Source of the DNA: an uncultured Paraprevotella sp.
GTDB lineage: Bacteria; Bacteroidota; Bacteroidia; Bacteroidales; Bacteroidaceae
DNA: 23,657 nucleotides
NCBI GenBank assembly: GCA_910584955.1
Contig: CAJUDC010000025.1
Coordinates: 1-23,657, forward strand
Direction of reading: 5' to 3'
The notes beneath the pieces were generated by a model. It worked only from the letters and a program-made list of their open reading frames with translations. It had not been told where the DNA came from and ran no database searches. The number at the start of each line of letters is the position of its first letter. The stretch's first letter is position 1. The position numbers were made by a program, and so were the translations under genes. Of the stretch, positions 1 through 7,978 are shown in pieces.

Positions 1-284
1 AGCGCGGTCATGCCGTGGCCAACGGTCTGCCTGTGGTGGCCGTAAACCGTGTGGGATGGGAGCCGGATCCGTCCGGTGCGACAAAAGGTATCCAGTTCTG
101 GGGGAGCAGCTTTGTGGCCGGACCGCAAGGCGAGCTGCTGGCCCGCGCCGCTTGCGACCGTCCCGAGAATCTGGTGGTTGAGGTGGATATGGAGCGCTCG
201 GAGAATGTCCGTCGCTGGTGGCCTTTCCTGCGCGACCGCCGTATAGAGGAATTTGGCGGACTGACACGACGTTTTATCGACTGA
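1..284 (+). CDS. aguB: N-carbamoylputrescine amidase, C-terminal part (partial at window start)
   Basis: The reading frame is open from the window edge (first full codon at 3) to TGA at 282-284, giving about 93 C-terminal residues. The segment reading HAVANGLPVVAVNRVG, then IQFWGSSFVAGPQGE, matches the C-terminal part of the carbon-nitrogen hydrolase (nitrilase) family and looks most like N-carbamoylputrescine amidase. That enzyme hydrolyses N-carbamoylputrescine to putrescine, CO2 and ammonia, the last step of the agmatine route to polyamines in the cytoplasm. The GTG at 15 is an internal codon, not a start. The catalytic Glu, Lys and Cys, which lie further upstream in this family, are outside the window, so activity cannot be judged. 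Another nitrilase-family amidase is the main alternative. No hairpin terminator follows the stop codon. Confidence 0.82.
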   Translation, partial: RGHAVANGLPVVAVNRVGWEPDPSGATKGIQFWGSSFVAGPQGELLARAACDRPENLVVEVDMERSENVRRWWPFLRDRRIEEFGGLTRRFID

Positions 285-380
285 AAACGCTCTTTCTTGT
301 CATTTTGCCATTAAATAGCCTCGAATGTATGTCTAAATGTTTTTGATGTGAGCGATTTTATAAAATAAAGTCATTAAAAA

Positions 381-412
381 TTTGTGTAGAAAAGCAAAAA
401 GTTATATCTTTG
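381..412 (+). promoter_or_regulatory. Bacteroidetes-type promoter for dapF
   Basis: TTTG at 381-384 is followed after 20 bases by TATCTTTG at 405-412, a good match to the Bacteroidetes -33 TTTG / -7 TANNTTTG promoter. The expected start of transcription is near 419, which leaves a leader of about 30 bases before the dapF ATG at 451. Confidence 0.7.
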
Positions 413-450
413 CATCATGTTTAAGGCATTATGACAGGAAAAAGCTAAAA

Positions 451-1293
451 ATGGCGACAAAAATTAAATTTACCAAGATGCACGGGGCGGGCAATGATTA
501 TATATATGTCTATACGCCCGACAATCCGATTGCACGCCCGGAGGAGGTATCCGTTCGTTGGAGCCGTTTTCATTTCGGCATAGGAGGGGACGGATTGATT
601 CTCATCGGTCCGTCGGACAGGGCCGATTTCAGTATGCGTATTTTCAATAACGACGGTTCGGAAGCCATGATGTGTGGCAACGGTATACGTTGTGTGGGCA
701 AATACGTATACGACCACCGGCTTACGGACCGGACCGAGATTACGGTAGATACCCTTTCGGGCATCAAGACACTGAAGTTGCACGTAGAGAACGGCAAGGT
801 GACGGCGGCAACGGTGGATATGGGGGAACCGATATGGCAGAACAGGCGTCAGCTGGACACTCCCGACGGCAGTATGAGGGGCGGACGCATAGAACTGGAA
901 GGCCAGGTGTTTGAAGGCACGTATGTGTGTATGGGGAATCCCCATCTGGTGATTTTTGTGCCCGACGTGATGCGGATACCGCTGGAAGAACTCGGACCGA
1001 AGCTGGAGCGTCATCCGTTGTTTCCCGAGCGATGCAACATAGAGTTTGCCCAGGTGAAAGAGGATGGAAGCATCCGTATGCGGGTATGGGAGCGCGGGTC
1101 GGGAGTGACGCTGGCGTGCGGTACCGGTGCCTGTGCCACGGCTGTGGCTGCCGCGCTGAACGGCAAGGCGGGACGATGCAGCCGTATTGAGATGGACGGC
1201 GGAAGCCTTCGGATCGAATGGAACGTACAGGACAACCGCATTTATATGACGGGTCCGGCCGAAACGGTATTCGAGGGCGAGGCGGAATTATAA
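451..1293 (+). CDS. dapF: Diaminopimelate epimerase
   Basis: This 280-residue protein converts LL-diaminopimelate to meso-diaminopimelate, the precursor of lysine and of the peptidoglycan cross-link. Both catalytic cysteines of the cofactor-independent epimerase are present: Cys75 in the MMCGNGIRC stretch and Cys223 in LACGTGACA, at the spacing expected for the two mirrored halves of the fold. The N-terminal FTKMHGAGNDYI motif is also typical. An upstream in-frame ATG at 382 lies inside the promoter, so I chose ATG at 451, preceded by a purine-rich AGGAAAAA. The gene sits 36 bases before dapL, whose product supplies its substrate, so the two are probably co-transcribed. Length is normal for the family. 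Confidence 0.96.
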   Translation: MATKIKFTKMHGAGNDYIYVYTPDNPIARPEEVSVRWSRFHFGIGGDGLILIGPSDRADFSMRIFNNDGSEAMMCGNGIRCVGKYVYDHRLTDRTEITVDTLSGIKTLKLHVENGKVTAATVDMGEPIWQNRRQLDTPDGSMRGGRIELEGQVFEGTYVCMGNPHLVIFVPDVMRIPLEELGPKLERHPLFPERCNIEFAQVKEDGSIRMRVWERGSGVTLACGTGACATAVAAALNGKAGRCSRIEMDGGSLRIEWNVQDNRIYMTGPAETVFEGEAEL

Positions 1294-1329
1294 TAAGGAT
1301 AACACAACACAACTCTAAATAAAATTCTT

Positions 1330-2559
1330 ATGGCATTCGTAAATGAAAATTTTTTGAAGCTGCCGGACAATTACTTATTCTCGGACATCGCCGGAAAAGT
1401 GAACGCATTTAAAAAAGAGCATCCCGGAGCAGACCTTGTCAGGCTGGGTATCGGCGATGTGACACAGCCGTTGGCGCCTGCCGTGATCGAGGCTATGCAC
1501 AGGGCTACCGATGAACTGGCGCGGAAAGAGACGTTCCGAGGCTATGGTCCCGAACACGGTTACGACTTTTTGCGGGAAGCCATCATCACCCATGACTTCG
1601 CCCCACGGGGGATCCGGTTGGAAGCTGACGAGGTATTTATTAACGACGGGGCCAAGAGCGATACGGGCAATATCGGCGATATACTGGGACTGGACAACCG
1701 TATCGGGGTGACCGACCCTATCTATCCCGTCTACATAGATTCCAATGCCATGTGCGGGCGTGCCGGTGAATTGCGGCAAGGGCGATGGACGAACATCGTG
1801 TACATGCCGTGTACACGGGAAAACGGCTTCGTCCCGGAAGTGCCCGACAGCCGGGTGGACATCATTTACCTGTGCTATCCGAACAATCCCACAGGGACGG
1901 TAATCGGCAAAGGCGAATTGAAAAAATGGGTGGACTACGCGTTGGATAAAGACGCAATCATCATGTATGATGCGGCCTACGAAGCCTATATCCAGGATCC
2001 GTCTCTGCCGCATTCCATCTACGAGATAGAGGGAGCCAAAAAATGCGCCATCGAGTTTCACAGCTACTCCAAAACGGCCGGGTTTACCGGTGTGAGATGC
2101 GGATATACGGTGGTGCCGAAGGAACTGACGGCTGCAACCGCCACCGGTGAACGGGTTTCCTTGAATGCGCTGTGGAACCGTCGTCAGTGTACCAAATTCA
2201 ACGGCGCCAGCTATATCACCCAACGCGGAGCCGAAGCGGTGTATTCCCCGGAGGGCAGGGAGCAGGTTCGCGACGTCATTCGATATTATATGACCAATGC
2301 CCGCATCATGCGCGAGGCGCTGTCCTCGTTCGGCCTACAGGTGTTTGGCGGAGAGAATGCTCCGTATATCTGGTTGCAGACGCCCGACGGAAAGCCCAGT
2401 TGGACATTCTTTGAGGAGATGCTCCGCGAGGCGCATGTGGTGGGGACACCGGGCGCGGGATTCGGACCCAGCGGCGAAGGATACTTGCGCCTTACCGCTT
2501 TTGGCGAACGGGCCGATTGCGAAGAGGCCATGCGGCGCCTGGAGAAATGGCTGAAATGA
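1330..2559 (+). CDS. dapL: LL-diaminopimelate aminotransferase
   Basis: This 409-residue class I/II PLP-dependent aminotransferase converts tetrahydrodipicolinate plus glutamate directly to LL-diaminopimelate, bypassing the succinylase and acetylase branches of lysine synthesis. The N-terminal LVRLGIGDVTQPLAPAVI, the GYGPEHGYDFLREAI segment and CYPNNPTGTV are characteristic of DapL. The PLP-binding lysine is Lys248 in SYSKTAGFTG. Full length agrees with the family. It lies between dapF (36-base gap) and glnN (57-base gap), both on the same strand. Glutamate, its amino donor, is made from the glutamine that the next gene's product forms, so the cluster ties nitrogen assimilation to cell-wall precursor supply. 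Confidence 0.96.
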   Translation: MAFVNENFLKLPDNYLFSDIAGKVNAFKKEHPGADLVRLGIGDVTQPLAPAVIEAMHRATDELARKETFRGYGPEHGYDFLREAIITHDFAPRGIRLEADEVFINDGAKSDTGNIGDILGLDNRIGVTDPIYPVYIDSNAMCGRAGELRQGRWTNIVYMPCTRENGFVPEVPDSRVDIIYLCYPNNPTGTVIGKGELKKWVDYALDKDAIIMYDAAYEAYIQDPSLPHSIYEIEGAKKCAIEFHSYSKTAGFTGVRCGYTVVPKELTAATATGERVSLNALWNRRQCTKFNGASYITQRGAEAVYSPEGREQVRDVIRYYMTNARIMREALSSFGLQVFGGENAPYIWLQTPDGKPSWTFFEEMLREAHVVGTPGAGFGPSGEGYLRLTAFGERADCEEAMRRLEKWLK

Positions 2560-2616
2560 GCCGTATGATCGAGTATGAAATAAAAACAAACAAATAATTA
2601 ATAAACAGAAGGAATT

Positions 2617-4809
2617 ATGTCATCCTCATTAAGATTTGAAGTTGTGGGCGAGGCTTTCAAAAAGAAAGCCATAGACGTGCCTACCCCGTCGGAGAGACCG
2701 TCGGAATTTTTTGCCAAGTACGTGTTTACGCGTCAGAAGATGTTCAAGTACCTTCCGGCCGAAGTGTATCGGAAGATGTGCGATGTGATGGATAACGGTG
2801 CTTCGCTGGATTTGAAAACAGCCGATCTGGTGGCCGCCGGTATGAAGAAATGGGCGATGGAACTCGGTGTGACGCATTGTACGCATTGGTTTCAACCGTT
2901 GACCGAAGGTACGGCCGAAAAGCACGATGCTTTTGTGGAGCACGATTGGAAAGGCGGGATGGTGGAAGAGTTTACCGGCAAGCAGTTGATTCAGCAGGAG
3001 CCTGACGCTTCTTCGTTCCCCAGCGGCGGTATCCGCTCCACTTTCGAGGCACGCGGTTATTCGGCTTGGGATCCGGCTTCGCCGGTATTCGTGATCGGCG
3101 ATACGCTGATGATTCCTACCGTTTTCATTTCCTATACGGGAGAAGCGCTGGATTACAAGGCGCCTTTGAAGAAGGCTTTGCATGCCGTGGATAAGGCGGC
3201 AACGGATGTATGCCGGTATTTCTATCCCGAAGTAAAGAAAGTAATATCCAATCTGGGATGGGAGCAGGAATATTTTCTGGTAGACGAAGGGCTGTATGCC
3301 ACGCGTCCCGACCTGTTGATGACGGGGCGTACGCTGATGGGGCATGATTCGGCCAAGAACCAGCAGATGGATGACCATTATTTCGGTTCCATCCCCGGTC
3401 GTGTGGCTGCCTTTATGAAAGATCTGGAGATCCAGGCATTGGAACTGGGTATTCCTTGTAAGACGCGCCATAACGAAGTGGCCCCGAACCAGTTCGAATT
3501 GGCTCCGATTTTTGAGGAGACAAATCTGGCCATAGACCATAATATGCTCCTCATGTCGCTGATGAAGCGGGTAGCCCGTAAGCACGGGTTCCGCTGTCTG
3601 CTGCACGAAAAGCCCTTCGCCGGCATCAACGGCTCGGGCAAGCACAACAACTGGTCTTTGGCTACGGATACGGGCGTGTTGCTGCATGCACCGGGAAAGA
3701 CACCGCTTGACAATCTTCGTTTTGTGACATTCATCGTGGAGACACTCATGGCTGTGTACCGTCATAACGGTCTGCTGAAAGCATCTATCATGAGTGCTAC
3801 CAACGCCCACCGTCTGGGCGCGAATGAAGCTCCTCCGGCCATAATATCTTCTTTCCTGGGCAAGCAGTTGAGCGATGTACTGGAACATCTGGAAGATGCT
3901 ACGGACGACGAACTTATCGACCTGGCCGGCAAACACGGCATGAAGTTGGACATTCCTCAGATACCGGAGCTGATGATTGATAACACGGACCGTAACCGTA
4001 CGTCACCGTTTGCTTTTACGGGCAACCGCTTTGAGTTCCGGGCAGTAGGTTCGCAGGCCAACTGTGCTGCGGCCATGATCGTGCTGAATGCAGCGGTAGC
4101 CGAGGCACTGACTGAATTTAAAGCACGTGTGGACGCTTTGATTGCCGAAGGAACGGATAAGATGAAAGCCATCCTGAAAGTAATTCGGGAAGATATAAAG
4201 GTATGCAAGCCGATTCACTTTGACGGAAACGGCTACTCCGAGGAATGGAAGGCTGAGGCAAAGCGGCGCGGTTTGGATACCGAAGCCAGTTGTCCCCTTG
4301 TCTTCGACCGTTATTTGGATGAAAGCAGCGTGAAGATGTTCGAGACGACGAATGTGCTTAAGCGTTTCGAAATAGAAGCCCGCAATGAGATCAAGTGGGA
4401 GACGTATACGAAGAAGATCCAGATAGAGGCCCGCATCTTCGGGGATATGTGCCTCAATCATATCATTCCGGTCGTTACCCGCTATCAGAGTGCATTGATC
4501 GACAATGTGCACAAGGTGCAGGATATATTCCCCGATGCTACGGCGGCCGGGTTGAATGCTGACAATATCGATCTGATTAAGAAAATCTCCGAACATTCCG
4601 GTTTCATCACACGGAATGTAGATAAACTGATAGAAGCCCGCAAAGTGGCGAATAAGATCACCGACGAACGCGCGAAGGCTATCGCTTATCACGATACGGT
4701 GGCTCCTATGCTGGAAAGTATACGTTATCATATTGATAAGTTGGAACTTATCGTGGATGATGAGATGTGGCCTTTGCCCAAGTACAGGGAACTGCTGTTT
4801 ATTCGTTGA
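2617..4809 (+). CDS. glnN: Glutamine synthetase type III
   Basis: This is a 730-residue type III glutamine synthetase, much larger than the roughly 450-residue type I enzyme. It condenses glutamate and ammonia with ATP in the cytoplasm. The N-terminal GSIII region contains FPSGGIRSTFEARGY. The catalytic core shows the glutamate/ATP-site segments NGSGKHNNWSL and GANEAPPAI, followed by NRTSPFAFTGNRFEFRAVGS. The long C-terminal region is helical and rich in charged residues, as usual for the family. ATG at 2617 follows AGAAGGAA. I see no -7 box in the 57 bases upstream, so it is probably read from the dapF promoter, though a separate nitrogen-controlled start cannot be excluded. A strong terminator follows at 4841. 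The glnA and glnN names are both used for this family. Confidence 0.95.
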   Translation: MSSSLRFEVVGEAFKKKAIDVPTPSERPSEFFAKYVFTRQKMFKYLPAEVYRKMCDVMDNGASLDLKTADLVAAGMKKWAMELGVTHCTHWFQPLTEGTAEKHDAFVEHDWKGGMVEEFTGKQLIQQEPDASSFPSGGIRSTFEARGYSAWDPASPVFVIGDTLMIPTVFISYTGEALDYKAPLKKALHAVDKAATDVCRYFYPEVKKVISNLGWEQEYFLVDEGLYATRPDLLMTGRTLMGHDSAKNQQMDDHYFGSIPGRVAAFMKDLEIQALELGIPCKTRHNEVAPNQFELAPIFEETNLAIDHNMLLMSLMKRVARKHGFRCLLHEKPFAGINGSGKHNNWSLATDTGVLLHAPGKTPLDNLRFVTFIVETLMAVYRHNGLLKASIMSATNAHRLGANEAPPAIISSFLGKQLSDVLEHLEDATDDELIDLAGKHGMKLDIPQIPELMIDNTDRNRTSPFAFTGNRFEFRAVGSQANCAAAMIVLNAAVAEALTEFKARVDALIAEGTDKMKAILKVIREDIKVCKPIHFDGNGYSEEWKAEAKRRGLDTEASCPLVFDRYLDESSVKMFETTNVLKRFEIEARNEIKWETYTKKIQIEARIFGDMCLNHIIPVVTRYQSALIDNVHKVQDIFPDATAAGLNADNIDLIKKISEHSGFITRNVDKLIEARKVANKITDERAKAIAYHDTVAPMLESIRYHIDKLELIVDDEMWPLPKYRELLFIR

Positions 4810-4840
4810 CAGACGATAGCAACAGTCGTACGCTAAATAA

Positions 4841-4894
4841 CGAAAAATCCTTCTGCCGGTTTCTGAACCGACGGAAGGATTTTTCGTTTTGTTT
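4841..4894 (+). terminator. Rho-independent terminator after glnN
   Basis: A 21-base arm (4841-4861) pairs with 4866-4886 across a 4-base loop, with one G-T wobble and one C-A mismatch. The outer part is the perfect pair CGAAAAATCCTTC / GAAGGATTTTTCG. A T-rich stretch follows. It closes the dapF-dapL-glnN unit. Confidence 0.85.
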
Positions 4895-4941
4895 ATGTAT
4901 TAAATACCTGTTAACCTATGAGTTAAAACAAAATAAAGCGC

Positions 4942-4972
4942 TTGGCTCTTCAGAATCCTTGTGTTACCTTTA
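4942..4972 (+). promoter_or_regulatory. Possible promoter for the outer-membrane barrel gene
   Basis: TTGG at 4942-4945 and TACCTTTA at 4965-4972 are 19 bases apart and resemble the TTTG / TANNTTTG pair with one mismatch each. The predicted start would leave a leader of about 37 bases before ATG 5016. Confidence 0.45.
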
Positions 4973-5015
4973 CCGGTGCATAAAGAAAATATGTATAATT
5001 AAATAAGGTATAAGT

Positions 5016-5498
5016 ATGAAGAAACTACTACTGGGAGCAATCTGTTCCCTGATGGCCCTGACAGCCGGCGCCCAACAGACCAAACATGCTTTGGGTGTGC
5101 ATTTCGGAGGGTCGACATTGGATTTGGAGTATCAATATCATTTTAGTCAACGGAATTTCTTGGACGTGACAGCCGGTGTCTTTGATTTGGGAGACGGTTT
5201 TTCCATGCAAGGTGTTTATAATTGGAACATCAGGCAATGGCCGCAATGGACCCCTCGTTTTGCAACTTGGAAATTCTGGGGCGGCTTTGGCGGCGGTATC
5301 GGTTTTTATGATGCAGACCATGACGGGATGATCCTGGGCCCGGTGGGAACACTCGGGTTCGGTTTCACGCTGAAGGATATTCCGTTGACTATCGGACTGG
5401 ACTACCGCCCGATGGTAGCTTTTGTAGTGGGCGATGATTTTGATGTGCTCGACTCCGGTTTTAAGAATATCGGTGTGACACTGACTTATCGCTTTTAA
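5016..5498 (+). CDS. Small outer-membrane beta-barrel protein of unknown function
   Basis: This 160-residue protein opens with a clear Sec signal peptide (MKKLLLGAICSLMALTAGAQ, cleavage after the Ala or Gln near residue 20). The mature part alternates aromatic and hydrophobic residues with glycines, for example WGGFGGGIGFY, and ends in a terminal aromatic after a beta-strand (LTYRF). That is the pattern of a small outer-membrane barrel of probably eight strands, as in the OmpX/OmpA-N class. No specific ligand or enzyme motif is visible. It has its own likely promoter and is flanked by the glnN terminator upstream and a new promoter downstream, so it appears monocistronic. A structural or adhesion role is possible but not shown. 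Confidence 0.75.
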   Translation: MKKLLLGAICSLMALTAGAQQTKHALGVHFGGSTLDLEYQYHFSQRNFLDVTAGVFDLGDGFSMQGVYNWNIRQWPQWTPRFATWKFWGGFGGGIGFYDADHDGMILGPVGTLGFGFTLKDIPLTIGLDYRPMVAFVVGDDFDVLDSGFKNIGVTLTYRF

Positions 5499-5622
5499 TA
5501 TATGTATGGTGGGAACATCGAGATAAAGCGGATTCTTGACAGTTTGCCGTAGGTGTGAACGGATGGAATATGGGTTACGGCATTTTCTGAGGTTCGTTGG
5601 TTCGAACATTCGGAAAATGTCG

Positions 5623-5630
5623 TATATTTG
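5623..5630 (+). promoter_or_regulatory. -7 box of a promoter for the FetAB-like pair
   Basis: TATATTTG matches TANNTTTG exactly. The upstream element is weak: TTGG at 5597 is 22 bases away and TTCG at 5601 is 18 bases away. The predicted start of transcription, about 5637, argues for translation from ATG 5655, not 5640, because 5640 would be almost leaderless. Confidence 0.5.
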
Positions 5631-5654
5631 TTTCCTGTTATGAACAGGAAAGTA

Positions 5655-6296
5655 ATGCTTCGGATAGAGCGGGCGACCTTGCAGTTCGGTGACAGACCTT
5701 TGTTGCAGGCTTTCGACTGGCAGTTGAAAGTCGGAGGAATGGAATGTCTGACGGGAGAGTCGGGCTGCGGAAAGACCTCTTTGTTGCGTGCCGTGTTGGG
5801 CTTCGTGCCGTTTGTTGCCGGACAGATCAAAGTAGACGGACTGAGGCTTTCGGCCGTTTCCGTCGATGAGATCCGTCGTCGTGTGGCCTATGTGCCTCAG
5901 GAATTGTTCTTATCCTGTGAGTGGGTCGGTGAGATGGTACGTATGCTTTTTGAGCTGAAAGCGAATCAGGGAAGGGAGTTTTCCTGCGACCGGTTGCTGG
6001 AGATATGGGAGGAGCTTGGACTTCCGGCCGAACTCTATCAATATAAAGTAAGCAAGCTTTCCGGCGGACAGCGGCAGCGTATTTTGCTTTCCATCGGCAT
6101 TTTATTGAATAAAAAATTGCTGTTGGTCGACGAGCCTACATCGGCTCTTGACGGCGAGAGTGCGCGGCGGGTAGCCGCCTTGTTGCGTAAAACAGCCGAT
6201 AAGGGAACAACGATTGGAGTGGTATCGCATGACGTGCGCCTGGCGGGAATGTGCGATAGAGTGATATGTTTATCCGACAGAACGACATGGGGATGA
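5655..6296 (+). CDS. fetA: ABC transporter ATP-binding protein, FetA/YbbL-like
   Basis: This 213-residue protein is a complete ABC ATPase: Walker A GESGCGKTS at residues 34-42, the signature LSGGQ at 135-139, and Walker B LLLVDEPTSALD with Asp159 and Glu160. The short length and the downstream UPF0014 permease identify it as the FetA (YbbL) type, proposed in E. coli to act in iron export and oxidative-stress tolerance. ATG 5655 is chosen because AGGAAAG sits just upstream; ATG 5640 is the alternative and adds five residues. The stop codon overlaps the start of the permease gene by the sequence ATGA, so translation is probably coupled. Substrate is inferred from family only. Confidence 0.85.
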   Translation: MLRIERATLQFGDRPLLQAFDWQLKVGGMECLTGESGCGKTSLLRAVLGFVPFVAGQIKVDGLRLSAVSVDEIRRRVAYVPQELFLSCEWVGEMVRMLFELKANQGREFSCDRLLEIWEELGLPAELYQYKVSKLSGGQRQRILLSIGILLNKKLLLVDEPTSALDGESARRVAALLRKTADKGTTIGVVSHDVRLAGMCDRVICLSDRTTWG

Positions 6297-7090
6297 CTTC
6301 TGCTGATATAGAATTTGTTTATTTGGCCTTCGGACTGCTGTTGATGGCCGTACCGTTGTTTTATTTGTGGCGCTTGCGCACGGGATTGCTGGCGGCCACG
6401 GTGATAGCGACGTTGCGTATGTGCGTGCAGTTGCTGCTTACCGGAATCTATTTACGCTATCTTTTTCTCTGGGATTGTCCGTGGGTTAATCTGCTTTGGG
6501 TGGTGATGATGGTGGGAGTGGCTTCCCATACGGCTGTCTCACGCACTCGGTTGCGGCCCGGCGTTCTGTTGCTCCCCGTTTTTGTCGGTTTCTTTGTTAC
6601 GGCTATGTTGGTCGGGCTGTATTTCTTGGGCCTTGTGTTACAACTGGATAATATATTCGGTGCACAGTATTTTATTCCGGTCATGGGGATTTTACTTGGT
6701 AATATGCTTTCGGTGAATGTGGTGGCGCTGGAGATGTATTATTCCGATGTGCAACGCGAGCAGCAAATGTATTACTACCTGTTGGGCAACGGTGCCACCC
6801 GTTTCGAAGCCACGGCACCTTTTCTCCGCCGGGCTGTGATCAAGGCCTTTTCTCCTTGCATAGCCAATATGGCCGTATTGGGTGTGGTATCGCTTCCCGG
6901 CACGATGATCGGGCAGATTTTGGGTGGAAGCCAGCCGGGAATAGCTGTTAAGTATCAGATGATGATCACCGTCATCACTGTGGCGGCTTCCATGCTCTCG
7001 TTGATGATTACAGTGGCACTGTCGGCTTACCGTTCGTTCGATGCTTTCGGTCGTTTGCTCCCTGTTTTTCGCCGTGAAAAGCATAAATAA
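6293..7090 (+). CDS. fetB: ABC transporter permease, FetB/YbbM (UPF0014) family
   Basis: From ATG 6293 this is a 265-residue, highly hydrophobic protein with about seven membrane helices. TLRMCVQLLLTGIYL near the N-terminus and the central MGILLGNMLSVNVVALEMYY are typical of UPF0014, the permease partner of the FetA-type ATPase. Near the C-terminus, VVSLPGTMIGQILGG is the most conserved stretch of the family. ATG 6293 overlaps the fetA stop by four bases (ATGA). ATG 6287 and ATG 6266 are in frame and would overlap more deeply. The pair probably exports iron or another metal; no binding motif in the sequence proves which. No terminator hairpin follows; a new promoter begins at 7111. Confidence 0.85.
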   Translation: MTSADIEFVYLAFGLLLMAVPLFYLWRLRTGLLAATVIATLRMCVQLLLTGIYLRYLFLWDCPWVNLLWVVMMVGVASHTAVSRTRLRPGVLLLPVFVGFFVTAMLVGLYFLGLVLQLDNIFGAQYFIPVMGILLGNMLSVNVVALEMYYSDVQREQQMYYYLLGNGATRFEATAPFLRRAVIKAFSPCIANMAVLGVVSLPGTMIGQILGGSQPGIAVKYQMMITVITVAASMLSLMITVALSAYRSFDAFGRLLPVFRREKHK

Positions 7091-7110
7091 ATAAAAAAGT
7101 ATCGGACGGA

Positions 7111-7142
7111 TTTGCTTGTTTTCAGCAGAATGCCTATTTTTG
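7111..7142 (+). promoter_or_regulatory. Bacteroidetes-type promoter for the NIF3-family gene
   Basis: TTTG at 7111-7114 and TATTTTTG at 7135-7142 are 20 bases apart, an exact match to both consensus boxes. Expected transcription start is near 7149, only about 13 bases before the GTG start at 7162. Confidence 0.75.
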
Positions 7143-7161
7143 CAGAAATATTTTTCGAAGC

Positions 7162-7971
7162 GTGAAGATTAAGGAAATCGTATTCGCCCTTGAACGATTC
7201 GCGCCTCTGCCCTTGCAGGAAGACTATGACAATGCCGGCTTGCAGGTAGGACTGACGGAGGCGGAAGCATCAGGGGCTTTGTTGTGTCTGGACGTTACTG
7301 AAGAAGTGATTGACGAGGCGCTTTCACTGGGATGTAACCTGATCGTGGCCCATCATCCGTTGCTGTTTCGAGGACTGAAAACCGTTTCCGACCGCAATCA
7401 AGTGGAGCGGTGCGTGAGAAAAGCCATTCAAAACGATATAACCATCTATGCGGCCCACACCAACTTGGATAATGCTGAAGACGGTGTGAACTTTAAAATG
7501 GCGGAAAAGCTGGATCTGGTGGATGTGCAGTTGATCCATCCCCGTCAGGTACGTGTGAAAGACGGTCGTCATGAATACAGTGTGACGGCGGGAAGCGGTG
7601 TCGTCGGGTATGTGCGCGAACCGGAGGATTCCTTGAAATTTTTGCAGCGTATCAAGTCCGTTTTTCATGTGGAGTGCCTGATGCACAACGAATTGCTTCA
7701 ACGACCGATACAGTCGGTGGTGATCTGCGGCGGAGCCGGCGACTTTTTGTTGGACACGGCCTTGCGGATGGAGGCGGATGCCTTCTTGACCGGAGAAATG
7801 CACTATCATCAGTATTTCGGACACGAACAGGACATACAGATAGCCGTATTGGGGCACTATCAAAGCGAGCAGTATACCAAAGAAATATTTTATTCAATTA
7901 TAGGAGAGGCTTTCCCGGCATTGCCTGTTTATGTGACGGCCACGGATACCAATCCTATTAAATACTTGTAA
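7162..7971 (+). CDS. NIF3-family dinuclear metal-binding protein
   Basis: This 269-residue protein belongs to the NIF3/YbgI family, sometimes labelled GTP cyclohydrolase 1 type 2-like. The metal ligands of the dinuclear site are visible: LIVAHHPL with His64 and His65, AAHTNLDNAEDG in the middle, and GHYQSEQY near the C-terminus with His232 and Glu236. The start is GTG at 7162; no earlier in-frame ATG lies downstream of the promoter. At 269 residues it is close to YbgI (about 250) and shorter than family members that carry an inserted central domain. The biochemical role of the family is unsettled. The zinc-ribbon gene follows after 7 bases, so the two are almost certainly co-transcribed. Confidence 0.9.
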   Translation: MKIKEIVFALERFAPLPLQEDYDNAGLQVGLTEAEASGALLCLDVTEEVIDEALSLGCNLIVAHHPLLFRGLKTVSDRNQVERCVRKAIQNDITIYAAHTNLDNAEDGVNFKMAEKLDLVDVQLIHPRQVRVKDGRHEYSVTAGSGVVGYVREPEDSLKFLQRIKSVFHVECLMHNELLQRPIQSVVICGGAGDFLLDTALRMEADAFLTGEMHYHQYFGHEQDIQIAVLGHYQSEQYTKEIFYSIIGEAFPALPVYVTATDTNPIKYL

Positions 7972-7978
7972 AAAGATT

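Noticed and set aside
2629..3936. 435-codon open frame on the minus strand opposite glnN
   Set aside because: Antisense to conserved glutamine synthetase motifs, with no domain and no promoter or ribosome site.
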